From an uncultured Muribaculaceae bacterium (GTDB taxonomy: Bacteria > Bacteroidota > Bacteroidia > Bacteroidales > Muribaculaceae), in the NCBI GenBank assembly GCA_910578805.1, contig CAJTRS010000005.1, positions 1 to 64,000 on the forward strand: a DNA stretch of 64,000 nt, written 5' to 3'. Of this stretch, positions 8,003 to 15,759 are shown in pieces. The number at the start of each line of letters is the position of its first letter. Position 1 is the first letter of the stretch. Both the position numbers and the translations under genes were made by a program. A model generated the notes under the pieces. The model saw nothing but the letters and a program-made list of their open reading frames with translations. It was not told the DNA's origin and searched no databases.

Positions 8003-9108
8003 CACCTACAGAGATCGTTTTCGTCAATATCCAACAATGAAGCCAGCCGCGAAGCATCGACATGAGCGCACCCGCCCTCAAACGTGACATAAAAAAGCAA
8101 CCTGCCACGCCCCATTTCCTTTCGTCGGCTCGAATGCCCTGGCTCATCAACCCGCTCGGCAAGCTCTACACCAACCTTGGAATTAATCTTTATCGTGGTC
8201 TTATTTTGATTTTTGGTATCGGATTCCACGGAATAAACCACGCCGTCATTGTCCGGGTCGGAAATTATCGAAAGAATCCGGCTGAAAGAGATGCCGTAAA
8301 CCTTATCGAAAAACACCTGAAAATAGAAATGAGGCACATTGAACGTCTCAATCCATTTGTAAACCACCTTCAGATCCTCCACTTTGGGCGTTATCGACAA
8401 GTAGTCGCGCTTCTGTATTTCACGCAATGCTGATTTGAGTTCACCGAATTTCTCGCTCAACTCTCTCAACCGTGGCGTGGAGCGCCATGACGGCACACGA
8501 AAATCAATCACACTTACTGTCTGAGGAGTGATACCCCGCAGTAATTCAAGATAACGGCTACGCATAGGGTGCTCCAGTTCAGCCCTGAATCCGGCCATAA
8601 TCTCATCTCTGACGGCAAGAGCCTTGCCTGTAAACAAGCCGGTGCGCCGAAGCATGGCTTCATCATAACGGTCAACAAGAAATGCACTTGACCTCACCTC
8701 TATTCCTGCCAATGCCTTCCTCACGTATCCGTCAATCTGATCGTGCCGCATATGGCTTATGTCCAATCCGAATCCGTGACTATAATCCTCACGTCTGAAT
8801 ATCAGAATATCCGGACGCTTGCCTATTGTGTCGAGTTCTTCCTGAAACTCGGCATAAAACTCATCGAATCCATCGTCTCCGGCCACAAGACCATCTGACT
8901 TGCCGTACTTTACGGCCACAATGCCTTGGAAATTATCATTAATCGCATTGATTATAAGCCGTTCGGCCCAATCACCCTGCTCTTTATTGGTTATGAAGTT
9001 GGACGAGGCCTGAGTGGGAATGCGGGCATAGTCCCGCGGTTTTGAAAAATCCACAATCTCTACAGGCACCTGCCTTATCAGTTCATTTATTTCCTGAATA
9101 TACGACAT
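8002..9108 (-). CDS. type II restriction endonuclease, AccI-like
   Basis: The 368-residue product lies directly upstream of, and overlaps, the methylase gene, as expected for a cognate endonuclease. A PD-(D/E)xK-like core can be proposed: RPDILIF (PD at 99-100) and, after about 37 residues, IEVRSS (E137-x-R139), with arginine in place of the usual lysine. Length and general sequence pattern resemble the AccI family (recognition GTMKAC), but I am recalling the family rather than aligning to it, so specificity is a suggestion only. Most of the gene has base composition like its surroundings. No obvious controller (C) protein gene is present; the promoter region is 9109-9200. Confidence 0.7.
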   Translation of the reverse strand: MSYIQEINELIRQVPVEIVDFSKPRDYARIPTQASSNFITNKEQGDWAERLIINAINDNFQGIVAVKYGKSDGLVAGDDGFDEFYAEFQEELDTIGKRPDILIFRREDYSHGFGLDISHMRHDQIDGYVRKALAGIEVRSSAFLVDRYDEAMLRRTGLFTGKALAVRDEIMAGFRAELEHPMRSRYLELLRGITPQTVSVIDFRVPSWRSTPRLRELSEKFGELKSALREIQKRDYLSITPKVEDLKVVYKWIETFNVPHFYFQVFFDKVYGISFSRILSIISDPDNDGVVYSVESDTKNQNKTTIKINSKVGVELAERVDEPGHSSRRKEMGRGRLLFYVTFEGGCAHVDASRLASLLDIDENDLCR

Positions 9109-9197
9109 TTTTTATTGATCGGATTAAAGACAACAAAGTAACGAATATTTTTGATAATTTGGAATATTTCGGGCCGTATAACTATCGGCCTAAATAC

Positions 9198-9229
9198 TTG
9201 GCGATGTCCGATCGGCAGCGATAACTTTG
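9198..9229 (+). promoter_or_regulatory. upstream promoter in front of yqeY
   Basis: TTG (9198-9200) and TAACTTTG (9222-9229) are separated by 21 bases, a full match to the Bacteroidetes promoter. Transcription would start near 9236, about 145 bases ahead of the yqeY start codon and before the palindrome at 9279-9296. Confidence 0.55.
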
Positions 9230-9278
9230 TAATACCGGATATTGTCAGGACCTATTAACTCCGGCACCCCCGGCACAC

Positions 9279-9296
9279 TTTACGATATATCGTAAA
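9279..9296. promoter_or_regulatory. perfect 18-base palindrome, candidate operator
   Basis: TTTACGATATATCGTAAA is a perfect inverted repeat with no spacer. It sits between the promoter at 9198-9229 and the -7 element at 9348, so a dimeric repressor bound here could block elongation from the first and influence the second. It is too short and AT-rich to be a terminator. The cognate regulator is unknown. Confidence 0.55.
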
Positions 9297-9347
9297 CTCC
9301 ACCTCAATAAAACTCAAACAAGTTTAGTTTTGTATTAGGCTTATTCG

Positions 9348-9355
9348 TATCTTTG
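9348..9355 (+). promoter_or_regulatory. proximal -7 promoter element of yqeY-serS
   Basis: TATCTTTG matches TAnnTTTG and lies 27 bases before the yqeY start. A TTTG at 9329-9332 is only 15 bases upstream, shorter than usual, while TTTA at 9323-9326 has the usual spacing. Confidence 0.5.
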
Positions 9356-9382
9356 CAGACAGTAAAATAACGTATTGACACA

Positions 9383-9838
9383 ATGGACTTATTTGACAAA
9401 ATCAGCGCCGACATCAAGTCGGCCATGCTTGCTAAGGAAAAAGTGCGTTTGGAAACGCTCCGCGGGATCAAAAAAGAGTTTCTGGAAGCCAAAACCGCCA
9501 AGGGTGCCGACGGAATACTCACCGACGACCATGCCACCAAGATATTGGCCAAGATGGCCAAACAGCGCCGCGAGACAGCCGCAATATATTCAGAGCAGAA
9601 CCGTCCGGAGCTTGCCGAAAACGAGCTTGCCGAGGCCGCGGTGATAGAAGAATATCTGCCTAAGCAACTCAGCGACGAAGAACTGACTGCCGAATTGCAA
9701 AAAATCATAGCTCAGGTGGGCGCCACCGATCCAAAAGAGATGGGCAAGGTGATGGGCGTAGCCTCGAAAGCACTCGCCGGACGTGCCGACGGCAAGGTAA
9801 TATCGGCAAAAGTCCGTGAGCTGCTTTCCGCCAACTAA
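9383..9838 (+). CDS. GatB/YqeY domain-containing protein
   Basis: The 151-residue protein matches the stand-alone YqeY family at full length: DKISADIKSAMLAKEKVRLETLRGIKKE at the N-terminus (helical), EEYLPKQLSDEEL in the middle and PKEMGKVMGVASKALAGRADGK near the end are characteristic. The domain is shared with the tail of GatB and binds tRNA in that setting; the role of the free protein is not settled. It is 31 bases upstream of serS, so the two are probably co-transcribed, which fits a tRNA-linked function. Confidence 0.92.
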   Translation: MDLFDKISADIKSAMLAKEKVRLETLRGIKKEFLEAKTAKGADGILTDDHATKILAKMAKQRRETAAIYSEQNRPELAENELAEAAVIEEYLPKQLSDEELTAELQKIIAQVGATDPKEMGKVMGVASKALAGRADGKVISAKVRELLSAN

Positions 9839-9869
9839 ATAACGTCAATAACATTTCACACCAATCATA

Positions 9870-11141
9870 ATGCTTACACTTCAACAGATAAAAGAGAATC
9901 CCTCTCACATCATAGAACGTTTAGCCGTTAAAGGCTTCGATGCCAACGAGCCAGTGGCAAAGGTGCTCGATCTTGATAACCGCCGCCGCGAATTGCAGCT
10001 CAGCAACGACAACACGGCTGCCGAACTGAAACAATATGCCGCCAAAATCGGCGCACTCATGAAACAGGGACAGAAAGCCGAAGCCGAGGAAGCCAAAGCC
10101 GCTGTCGCCGCGCTCAAAGAGTCACAGAAAAATGTCGCCGACGAACTGTCACAGACCGAAAACGCTATCCGCGACATACTGCTTTCCATGCCCAACACCC
10201 CGTGTGCCATGGTACCCGAAGGCCGAACCGCGGAGGACAATGTGGTGGAAAAGACCGGTGGCCCAATACCCGACCTGCCTGCCGACGCCCTGCCCCATTG
10301 GGACCTTGCCAGAAAATACAATCTTATCGATTTCGATCTCGGAGTGAAGATAACCGGCGCAGGATTCCCCGTGTATATAGGCAAGGGAGCACGGTTGCAG
10401 CGTGCACTCATACAGTTTTTCCTCGACGAGGCGGGCAAAGCCGGCTATCTGGAGATACAGCCGCCTTATGTGGTCAATGAGGCTTCAGGCTACGGCACAG
10501 GCCAGCTCCCCGACAAAGAGGGACAGATGTACTATGTCAACGAGGACAATCTATACCTCATACCCACTGCCGAGGTGCCTGTGACCAACATATACCGCGA
10601 CGTGATCCTTACCGAACAGGAACTTCCCAAGAAAAACTGTGCCTACTCCGCTTGCTTCCGCCGCGAAGCCGGCAGCTACGGTAAAGATGTGCGCGGCCTG
10701 AACCGCCTGCACCAGTTTGACAAAGTGGAGATAGTGCGCATCGAGAAGCCCGAAAACTCCTATGCCGCACTTGAGGAGATGAAAGACCACGTGCAGTCGT
10801 TGCTCGAAAAACTCGGACTGCCCTGGCACATACTCCGTCTTTGCGGAGGTGACATGAGTTTTACCTCAGCCATAACTTTTGACTTCGAGGTCTATTCAGC
10901 AGCTCAGCAACGCTGGCTGGAGGTATCATCAGTATCCAACTTCGAGACCTATCAGGCCAACCGCCTAAAATGCCGCTACCGTGCCGCAGACAAAAAGACC
11001 CGTCTTTGCCACACCCTCAACGGTTCTGCACTGGCTCTGCCCCGCATCATGGCCGCATTGCTCGAAAACAACCAGACTCCGCAAGGCATCACCGTACCCG
11101 AATGCCTGCGCAAATACACCGGCTTCGACATAATCGACTAA
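9870..11141 (+). CDS. serS: serine--tRNA ligase
   Basis: The 423-residue protein charges tRNA-Ser (and tRNA-Sec where present) with serine in the cytoplasm. The N-terminal long coiled-coil arm that holds the tRNA spans about residues 28-110, with runs of Lys/Glu/Ala. The class II catalytic core follows: motif 2 FRREAGSYGKDVRGLNR and motif 3 GSALALPRIMAALLENNQ are intact, and the serine-site TAEVP segment is present. Length is normal for bacterial SerRS. The TAA stop overlaps the ATG of the downstream rRNA/tRNA methyltransferase gene by one base. Confidence 0.98.
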   Translation: MLTLQQIKENPSHIIERLAVKGFDANEPVAKVLDLDNRRRELQLSNDNTAAELKQYAAKIGALMKQGQKAEAEEAKAAVAALKESQKNVADELSQTENAIRDILLSMPNTPCAMVPEGRTAEDNVVEKTGGPIPDLPADALPHWDLARKYNLIDFDLGVKITGAGFPVYIGKGARLQRALIQFFLDEAGKAGYLEIQPPYVVNEASGYGTGQLPDKEGQMYYVNEDNLYLIPTAEVPVTNIYRDVILTEQELPKKNCAYSACFRREAGSYGKDVRGLNRLHQFDKVEIVRIEKPENSYAALEEMKDHVQSLLEKLGLPWHILRLCGGDMSFTSAITFDFEVYSAAQQRWLEVSSVSNFETYQANRLKCRYRAADKKTRLCHTLNGSALALPRIMAALLENNQTPQGITVPECLRKYTGFDIID

Positions 11142-11677
11142 TGGAGAAAAAAAACATATGGGACCTCGAGCGCGACACTGTGGAACAGTATCGCGCTCGT
11201 CCTAAATTACACCTTACCGTAGTGCTCGACAACGTAAGGTCTCTCAACAACATAGGTGCTATATTCCGCACGTGCGACGCCTTTCTGGTCGATCGCATAA
11301 TGCTGTGCGGCATCACAGCCACACCTCCGTCGCCGGAAATTCATAAGACCGCCTTGGGTGCGGAAGACTCCGTGGAGTGGCATTACTTCGCCGACACTAT
11401 GCAGTGTATCGACGCACTTCATGCGGAGGGATACACCGTTTGCGCCCTCGAACAGGTCAAAGGCAGCGTGTCGCTCATGCGATATCAACCCGAGACCGGT
11501 GGAAAATATGCTATCGTGGCCGGTCACGAAGTGCAGGGAGTTGACCCTGCCGTGGTCAATGCCGCCGATGTGTGCATAGAGATACCGCAGTACGGCACAA
11601 AACACTCTCTCAACGTATCAGTATCAGCGGGCATTGCCATCTGGCACTTCTTCACCGCCCTGCACCCCCGCGATTAA
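11141..11677 (+). CDS. TrmH/SpoU family RNA 2'-O-methyltransferase
   Basis: The 178-residue protein carries the SPOUT methyltransferase motifs: NVRSLNNIGAIFRTCDAF (motif 1, with the catalytic Asn/Arg), IVAGHEVQGVDPAVV (motif 2) and IPQYGTKHSLNVSVSAGIA (motif 3, part of the SAM-binding knot). It should methylate a ribose in tRNA or rRNA; the target cannot be read from the sequence. The frame is open upstream inside serS, but the ATG at 11141, which overlaps the serS stop, gives the normal short-form length. Its 3' end overlaps the convergent ribF gene by 26 bases. Confidence 0.92.
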   Translation: MEKKNIWDLERDTVEQYRARPKLHLTVVLDNVRSLNNIGAIFRTCDAFLVDRIMLCGITATPPSPEIHKTALGAEDSVEWHYFADTMQCIDALHAEGYTVCALEQVKGSVSLMRYQPETGGKYAIVAGHEVQGVDPAVVNAADVCIEIPQYGTKHSLNVSVSAGIAIWHFFTALHPRD

Positions 11678-12605
11678 TACCGGACAATAGGCTGCGGACA
11701 CAGGCTTCGTCGCGCTCCAGCTGCCGGCGGAGTTCATCAAGCGAGGCAAACTTGCATTCGGAGCGAATACGCCTCACGAACTCCACGCTGATCCGCTGAC
11801 CGTAAATATCTCCTGAAAAATCCAGTATGTGGGCTTCGATACGCGCCACACCGGCATTGTCAGACGTGACCGTAGGGCGCATGCCCACATTTACCATGGC
11901 TTCATATCGTGATCCGTCGGGCATATGTGCCACGGCGGCATATACGCCATTTGCCGGAATCACCACGTCATACTCAGGGCTGACATTAGCCGTGGGAAAT
12001 CCAATGGTGCGACCTATGCGGCTACCACCCTCCACTGTTCCGGCCACCGCATAATTGTAACCGAGCATCAGACTTGCCGATTCCATATCGCCATCGGCTA
12101 CATAACAGCGGATTGACGATGACGACACACGCTGCGGCGGATCGGAGACCTCCACATACGAATCCGCCACCCTAAAATCCAGCCCAAGGTCACCGGCCGT
12201 CTGAAGCAACCCATGGGAAGCATCGGCGAGGTCTGATCCGAAGCGGGTATCATAACCGGCCATAAACCCCGCCACACCATAATCATCACGCAGCATTGCG
12301 AGAAAATCCCGTGCCGACAATCCCCGAAGATGCTCATCGAAATCAAGCATTATCACATCAGGCACATGGCGCAGCAGGATTCCGGCTTTGGACCGTGGCG
12401 ACATAAGCGCCTGCGGAGCCGCATCGGGCATCAGTATCGTAATAGGATTTTCACGGAATGTAACCACGGACGGAACCGCCCCAAGCTCAGCCGCATAACG
12501 CTTCAACTCCCCTATAAGAGCCACATGGCCCCGATGAACGCCGTCAAACGTGCCGAGCACCACTGCGCGCGCTGCGGAACGATCGGGTGAAGATATCAAG
12601 CCCAT
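11652..12605 (-). CDS. ribF: bifunctional riboflavin kinase / FAD synthetase
   Basis: The 317-residue protein makes FMN from riboflavin and then FAD. The N-terminal nucleotidyltransferase domain shows GTFDGVHRGH at residues 18-27 (the HxGH-like nucleotide site) and SSSIRCYVADGDMESA before the linker. The C-terminal flavokinase domain has GRTIGFPTANV and VYAAVAHMPDG plus NVGMRPTV. Both halves are intact and length is normal. It follows the HAD phosphatase gene by 4 bases and is probably in the same transcript. The 3' end overlaps the convergent methyltransferase gene. Confidence 0.96.
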   Translation of the reverse strand: MGLISSPDRSAARAVVLGTFDGVHRGHVALIGELKRYAAELGAVPSVVTFRENPITILMPDAAPQALMSPRSKAGILLRHVPDVIMLDFDEHLRGLSARDFLAMLRDDYGVAGFMAGYDTRFGSDLADASHGLLQTAGDLGLDFRVADSYVEVSDPPQRVSSSSIRCYVADGDMESASLMLGYNYAVAGTVEGGSRIGRTIGFPTANVSPEYDVVIPANGVYAAVAHMPDGSRYEAMVNVGMRPTVTSDNAGVARIEAHILDFSGDIYGQRISVEFVRRIRSECKFASLDELRRQLERDEACVRSLLSGINRGGAGR

Positions 12606-12609
12606 GGCT

Positions 12610-13245
12610 TCAACAACCGCTGAGCGTAATACCGGGATACTCTTCTATCAGCATATAGAACTCCTTGCCCGACGGCACAAGCAGGGTATGGAATCCCAAA
12701 GCCGAGGCGGCATCGAGATTGGCCTGCGAATCATCAAGAAACAAAGTCTCACGCGGAATTATACCGAACCGGCTCACCACCAGGTCAAATATTCTCCTGT
12801 CGGGCTTCATGCAGCCGGCCTCGTAACTTTTCACGATGCCGTCAAAGTAATAGTCCACATCATGGCCGTCGCGACGGAAATTACGATCTATCCCATCGGC
12901 CCACATTATGGGATTGGTATTGGAAAGCAGATATACGCCGAAACTGCGGCGCAGGCATTCAAGACATCTCAGACGCTCCACCGGAATACCCACAAGAAAT
13001 TCACCGAAAGCGGCGTCAATCTGCTCATCTGACACCTCCTTGCCTATCAACAGACGTATAGCCGAGTGGAACTGAGCCGGAGTGTATGATCCGTTCTCTA
13101 TACCTTCAAAAGGTCCGGCCTGGCAATATTCGCCGAGATAACGATCGGGGTCGTCCATACCAAGGCGTCTGAACGCCTCCACACAATTCTGCCGGCGTAT
13201 GTCCATAATCACGCCGCCGAGATCGAAAAGCAGATTTCTTATCAT
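12610..13245 (-). CDS. HAD-superfamily hydrolase, YihX-like
   Basis: The 211-residue protein has the HAD motifs: motif I FDLGGVIMD (residues 7-15), where the second aspartate is glycine as in YihX-type sugar-phosphate phosphatases that have Asn or Gly there; motif II YLLSNTN; motif III lysine in CMKPDRRIF; motif IV TLFLDDSQAN. A helical cap lies between motifs I and II (subclass IA). It probably dephosphorylates a small phosphorylated metabolite. It is just upstream of ribF; a role in flavin precursor dephosphorylation is possible but not supported beyond this proximity. Confidence 0.88.
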   Translation of the reverse strand: MIRNLLFDLGGVIMDIRRQNCVEAFRRLGMDDPDRYLGEYCQAGPFEGIENGSYTPAQFHSAIRLLIGKEVSDEQIDAAFGEFLVGIPVERLRCLECLRRSFGVYLLSNTNPIMWADGIDRNFRRDGHDVDYYFDGIVKSYEAGCMKPDRRIFDLVVSRFGIIPRETLFLDDSQANLDAASALGFHTLLVPSGKEFYMLIEEYPGITLSGC

Positions 13246-13270
13246 ATCATTTATAATGGCATATATGATG

Positions 13271-13278
13271 CAAAATTA
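13271..13278 (-). promoter_or_regulatory. -7 promoter element of the HAD-ribF operon
   Basis: TAATTTTG on the minus strand matches TAnnTTTG and lies 25 bases from the HAD start codon. No well-spaced -33 element is seen. Confidence 0.45.
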
Positions 13279-13375
13279 CAAAATCACTTCGGAGATTACC
13301 GAATACGCACCCTCAAAACGCCCGCCTGAGTAAATTAATAAATGTTTAACAAAACATTTATTGCTTAAAAATGAT

Positions 13376-13383
13376 TATGTTTG
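13376..13383 (+). promoter_or_regulatory. -7 promoter element of the secreted endonuclease gene
   Basis: TATGTTTG matches TAnnTTTG. Transcription would begin about 13390, which excludes the in-frame ATG at 13371 and supports the start at 13407 for the nuclease. Confidence 0.5.
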
Positions 13384-13406
13384 TAACCCGTTTTTTCTAT
13401 TTATAT

Positions 13407-15071
13407 ATGATAAAAAAATCAATACTCATTTTTGCGGTCGCCATGGCGTGTTGCGCCCTCATGACCGAAGCCGAAATACCTTCCGGCTACTATTCATCGC
13501 TCAAAGGCAAATCGGAGGCGACACTGAAAACCGAACTTTACAAGATAATCAACCCTCACACGGAGGTATCGAGCTATAATGCCCTCCCCTCCTATTTCGA
13601 AAGAACCGACCTCTATCCCAATAGTTCCCGATGGTGGGACATGTATTCCGACATACCCCTCTATCTGCCGTGGAGCGGACAGAAGCTCAATCGCGAACAC
13701 AGCCTGCCGAAAAGCTGGTGGGGCGGCAACACAAACACTCCGGCATACGTCGATCTCAACCATCTGTATCCGGCCGAAGCCCAGGCCAACCAGAAAAAGA
13801 GCAATTACCCTCTGGGGGTAGTTACCGGAACCCCGTTTTATTCCAACGGAATGGTAAAAGTGGGTCAGGGAGTCAACAGCGGCGGAGCCAAATATGTGTT
13901 TGAGCCCAATGATGAATACAAAGGCGACTTTGCCCGCACATACTTCTATATGGTGACATGCTATCAGAACATGAACTGGGTCACCACATGGCAGGTGATG
14001 AACGGCACATATCCTTCGCTCCAACAATGGTCAATAGAGCTTCTGCTCAAATGGCACCGGCAGGATCAGGTGAGCCAGAAAGAGATTGACAGAAACGAAC
14101 AGGTCTATAAGATACAGGGCAACCGCAATCCGTTCATTGACTATCCCGAACTTGCCGAATACATCTGGGGCAACAAAAAAGGACAAGCCTACAACCCGTC
14201 AGATACACCGGATACACCCGGAGGCACACCCAATCTCATCACCCCTCCCAACGGATTGGCATTGGACTTCAACCAGGTAGCCGTAGGTCACACGAGCACA
14301 TCACAACTGCAATTCAAAAGCGAACACTGCACAGGCTACTTCGAGCTAAGTGTCATAGGACCGAACAAAAACTATTTCACCATCTCAGAAAACACCGTGC
14401 AGACCTCTGCGTCCAATTCAGTATCAGGCACATGGATAACCGTAAACTATACCCCGCAGTCCACCGGATCGCATACAGCAAGGCTCCTCATCTCGGAAGG
14501 AGGTCTTGACGAGGGCTCCCGCGTTGTGGAAATGACAGGCGAATGCCTTGAAGTGCCCACACTCACACAATTAACAGCCATCGAGCCGACCAATGTTACC
14601 GATGACACATACACGGCACGCTGGAACGAATCGACCGATGACGTGGTGGACTACTATATGGTGACCGTGAAACGTTATAAAAAAGACGGCACCGTGCTGA
14701 CTATGGAACTGCCTGCCGAAACCGATTCACTGGAAGTCGATGGCCTCAGCAGCGGTGATTACGACACATATGCCGTGCAGAGCGTCAGACTCGACGTGCG
14801 CTCTCCGATGTCAAACTACATCACAGTACGTCCACACGCTTCTATCGACGAAATCCTTGTCGAATCGCCACTGACTATAGAGTCCTACGACGGTATGATA
14901 CGCTTCCGTTGCAGCGAACCACACACCGGAGTGTCGGTATTTGACATAGCCGGACGCACGGTAATGCTCATCGAATCTGTAAGCGACGGCACTGAGATAA
15001 CACTGCCACAGGGAGTCTATTTCATCACCACCTCATCTTACCGCAAGCCCATAAAAGCCATAGTGCGATAG
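13407..15071 (+). CDS. secreted endonuclease I family nuclease with T9SS-like C-terminal domain
   Basis: The 554-residue protein begins with a signal peptide (MIKKSILIFAVAMACCALM). The endonuclease I fold (EndA/NucM family, beta-beta-alpha-metal) covers about residues 30-260: LNREHSLPKSWWGG and VDLNHLYPAEAQANQKKSN contain the catalytic histidine and metal ligands. Then come a beta-rich domain (about 275-385, containing ALDFNQVAVGHTSTSQL), a fibronectin III-like domain (about 395-480) and a C-terminal strand-rich domain ending GVYFITTSSYRKPIKAIVR, like type A sorting domains of the type IX secretion system. It probably degrades extracellular DNA or RNA at the surface. An extended start at 13371 lies upstream of the predicted transcription start, so 13407 is preferred. 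Confidence 0.88.
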   Translation: MIKKSILIFAVAMACCALMTEAEIPSGYYSSLKGKSEATLKTELYKIINPHTEVSSYNALPSYFERTDLYPNSSRWWDMYSDIPLYLPWSGQKLNREHSLPKSWWGGNTNTPAYVDLNHLYPAEAQANQKKSNYPLGVVTGTPFYSNGMVKVGQGVNSGGAKYVFEPNDEYKGDFARTYFYMVTCYQNMNWVTTWQVMNGTYPSLQQWSIELLLKWHRQDQVSQKEIDRNEQVYKIQGNRNPFIDYPELAEYIWGNKKGQAYNPSDTPDTPGGTPNLITPPNGLALDFNQVAVGHTSTSQLQFKSEHCTGYFELSVIGPNKNYFTISENTVQTSASNSVSGTWITVNYTPQSTGSHTARLLISEGGLDEGSRVVEMTGECLEVPTLTQLTAIEPTNVTDDTYTARWNESTDDVVDYYMVTVKRYKKDGTVLTMELPAETDSLEVDGLSSGDYDTYAVQSVRLDVRSPMSNYITVRPHASIDEILVESPLTIESYDGMIRFRCSEPHTGVSVFDIAGRTVMLIESVSDGTEITLPQGVYFITTSSYRKPIKAIVR

Positions 15072-15105
15072 ATCGATTTGTCATTTTGTCATAAATCAAG
15101 TATAA

Positions 15106-15150
15106 TTGGAGTGATTTTGTCAAAAAAGTCACTCCAAAATTCTTTTATTT
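15106..15150 (+). terminator. intrinsic terminator of the endonuclease gene
   Basis: TTGGAGTGA (15106-15114) pairs with TCACTCCAA (15129-15137), followed by a T-rich stretch. It lies 35 bases after the nuclease stop. Confidence 0.8.
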
Positions 15151-15164
15151 CCAGCCTTTATTGC

Positions 15165-15172
15165 TATTTTTG
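15165..15172 (+). promoter_or_regulatory. -7 promoter element of the Lrp-family gene
   Basis: TATTTTTG matches TAnnTTTG and lies 26 bases before the Lrp start codon, directly after the terminator of the preceding gene. Confidence 0.5.
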
Positions 15173-15198
15173 CAAAATAAGTAACAAACTAAACAACA

Positions 15199-15660
15199 AT
15201 GGGAAAAATAGATAATCTTGACCGTAAGATATTGGAGATAGTGATGAACAATGCCCGCATCGCGTCAAAAGATGTAGCGGCAGAGTGCGGAGTCTCACGC
15301 GCAGCCATACACCAGAGGCTACAGCGCATGATGGATCTTAACGTTATAACCGGATCAAGTTATAATGTCAGTCCCAAGGCTCTCGGTTACCGTACCTGCA
15401 CATTCATAGGTGTTAGCCTTGACCGCGGCAACATGTACCATGCGGTAGTGCCTGAACTTGAAAAGATACCCGAAGTAGTGGAATGCCACTTCACCACAGG
15501 CCCATATACGATGCTCATAAAGCTGTTTGCCCGCGACAACGAACACCTCATGGACCTGCTTAACAACAAAATCCAGACCATACCGGGAGTCAGCGGAACA
15601 GAAACCCTCATATCTCTTGACCATTCCATACACCGCAAGATACCCATAACCCAGGAATAA
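15199..15660 (+). CDS. Lrp/AsnC family transcriptional regulator
   Basis: The 153-residue protein has an N-terminal winged helix-turn-helix (LDRKILEIVMNNARIASKDVA to AAIHQRLQRM, residues about 6-44) and a C-terminal RAM/AsnC ligand-binding domain (about 65-150), including PEVVECHFTTGPYTMLI and the final GVSGTETLISLDHS. Such proteins form octamer-type assemblies and respond to amino acids. It stands alone between two terminators, so its own targets cannot be inferred from neighbours. Length is typical. Confidence 0.94.
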   Translation: MGKIDNLDRKILEIVMNNARIASKDVAAECGVSRAAIHQRLQRMMDLNVITGSSYNVSPKALGYRTCTFIGVSLDRGNMYHAVVPELEKIPEVVECHFTTGPYTMLIKLFARDNEHLMDLLNNKIQTIPGVSGTETLISLDHSIHRKIPITQE

Positions 15661-15686
15661 TCCCTTCACAAAACGATAAGAAGCAC

Positions 15687-15736
15687 CAAGGTGCGGCCGC
15701 CGGATTTTACCCGTAGCGCCGCACCTTGACGTTTTT
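15687..15736 (+). terminator. intrinsic terminator between lrp-like gene and ftsZ
   Basis: CAAGGTGCGGC (15687-15697) pairs with GCCGCACCTTG (15718-15728), followed by ACG and five T. It ends the Lrp transcript; on the opposite strand the tail is only moderately T-rich, so it may also act for ftsZ, 24 bases away. Confidence 0.85.
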
Positions 15737-15759
15737 ATAACTCCTTTATGTCAGTCAGA

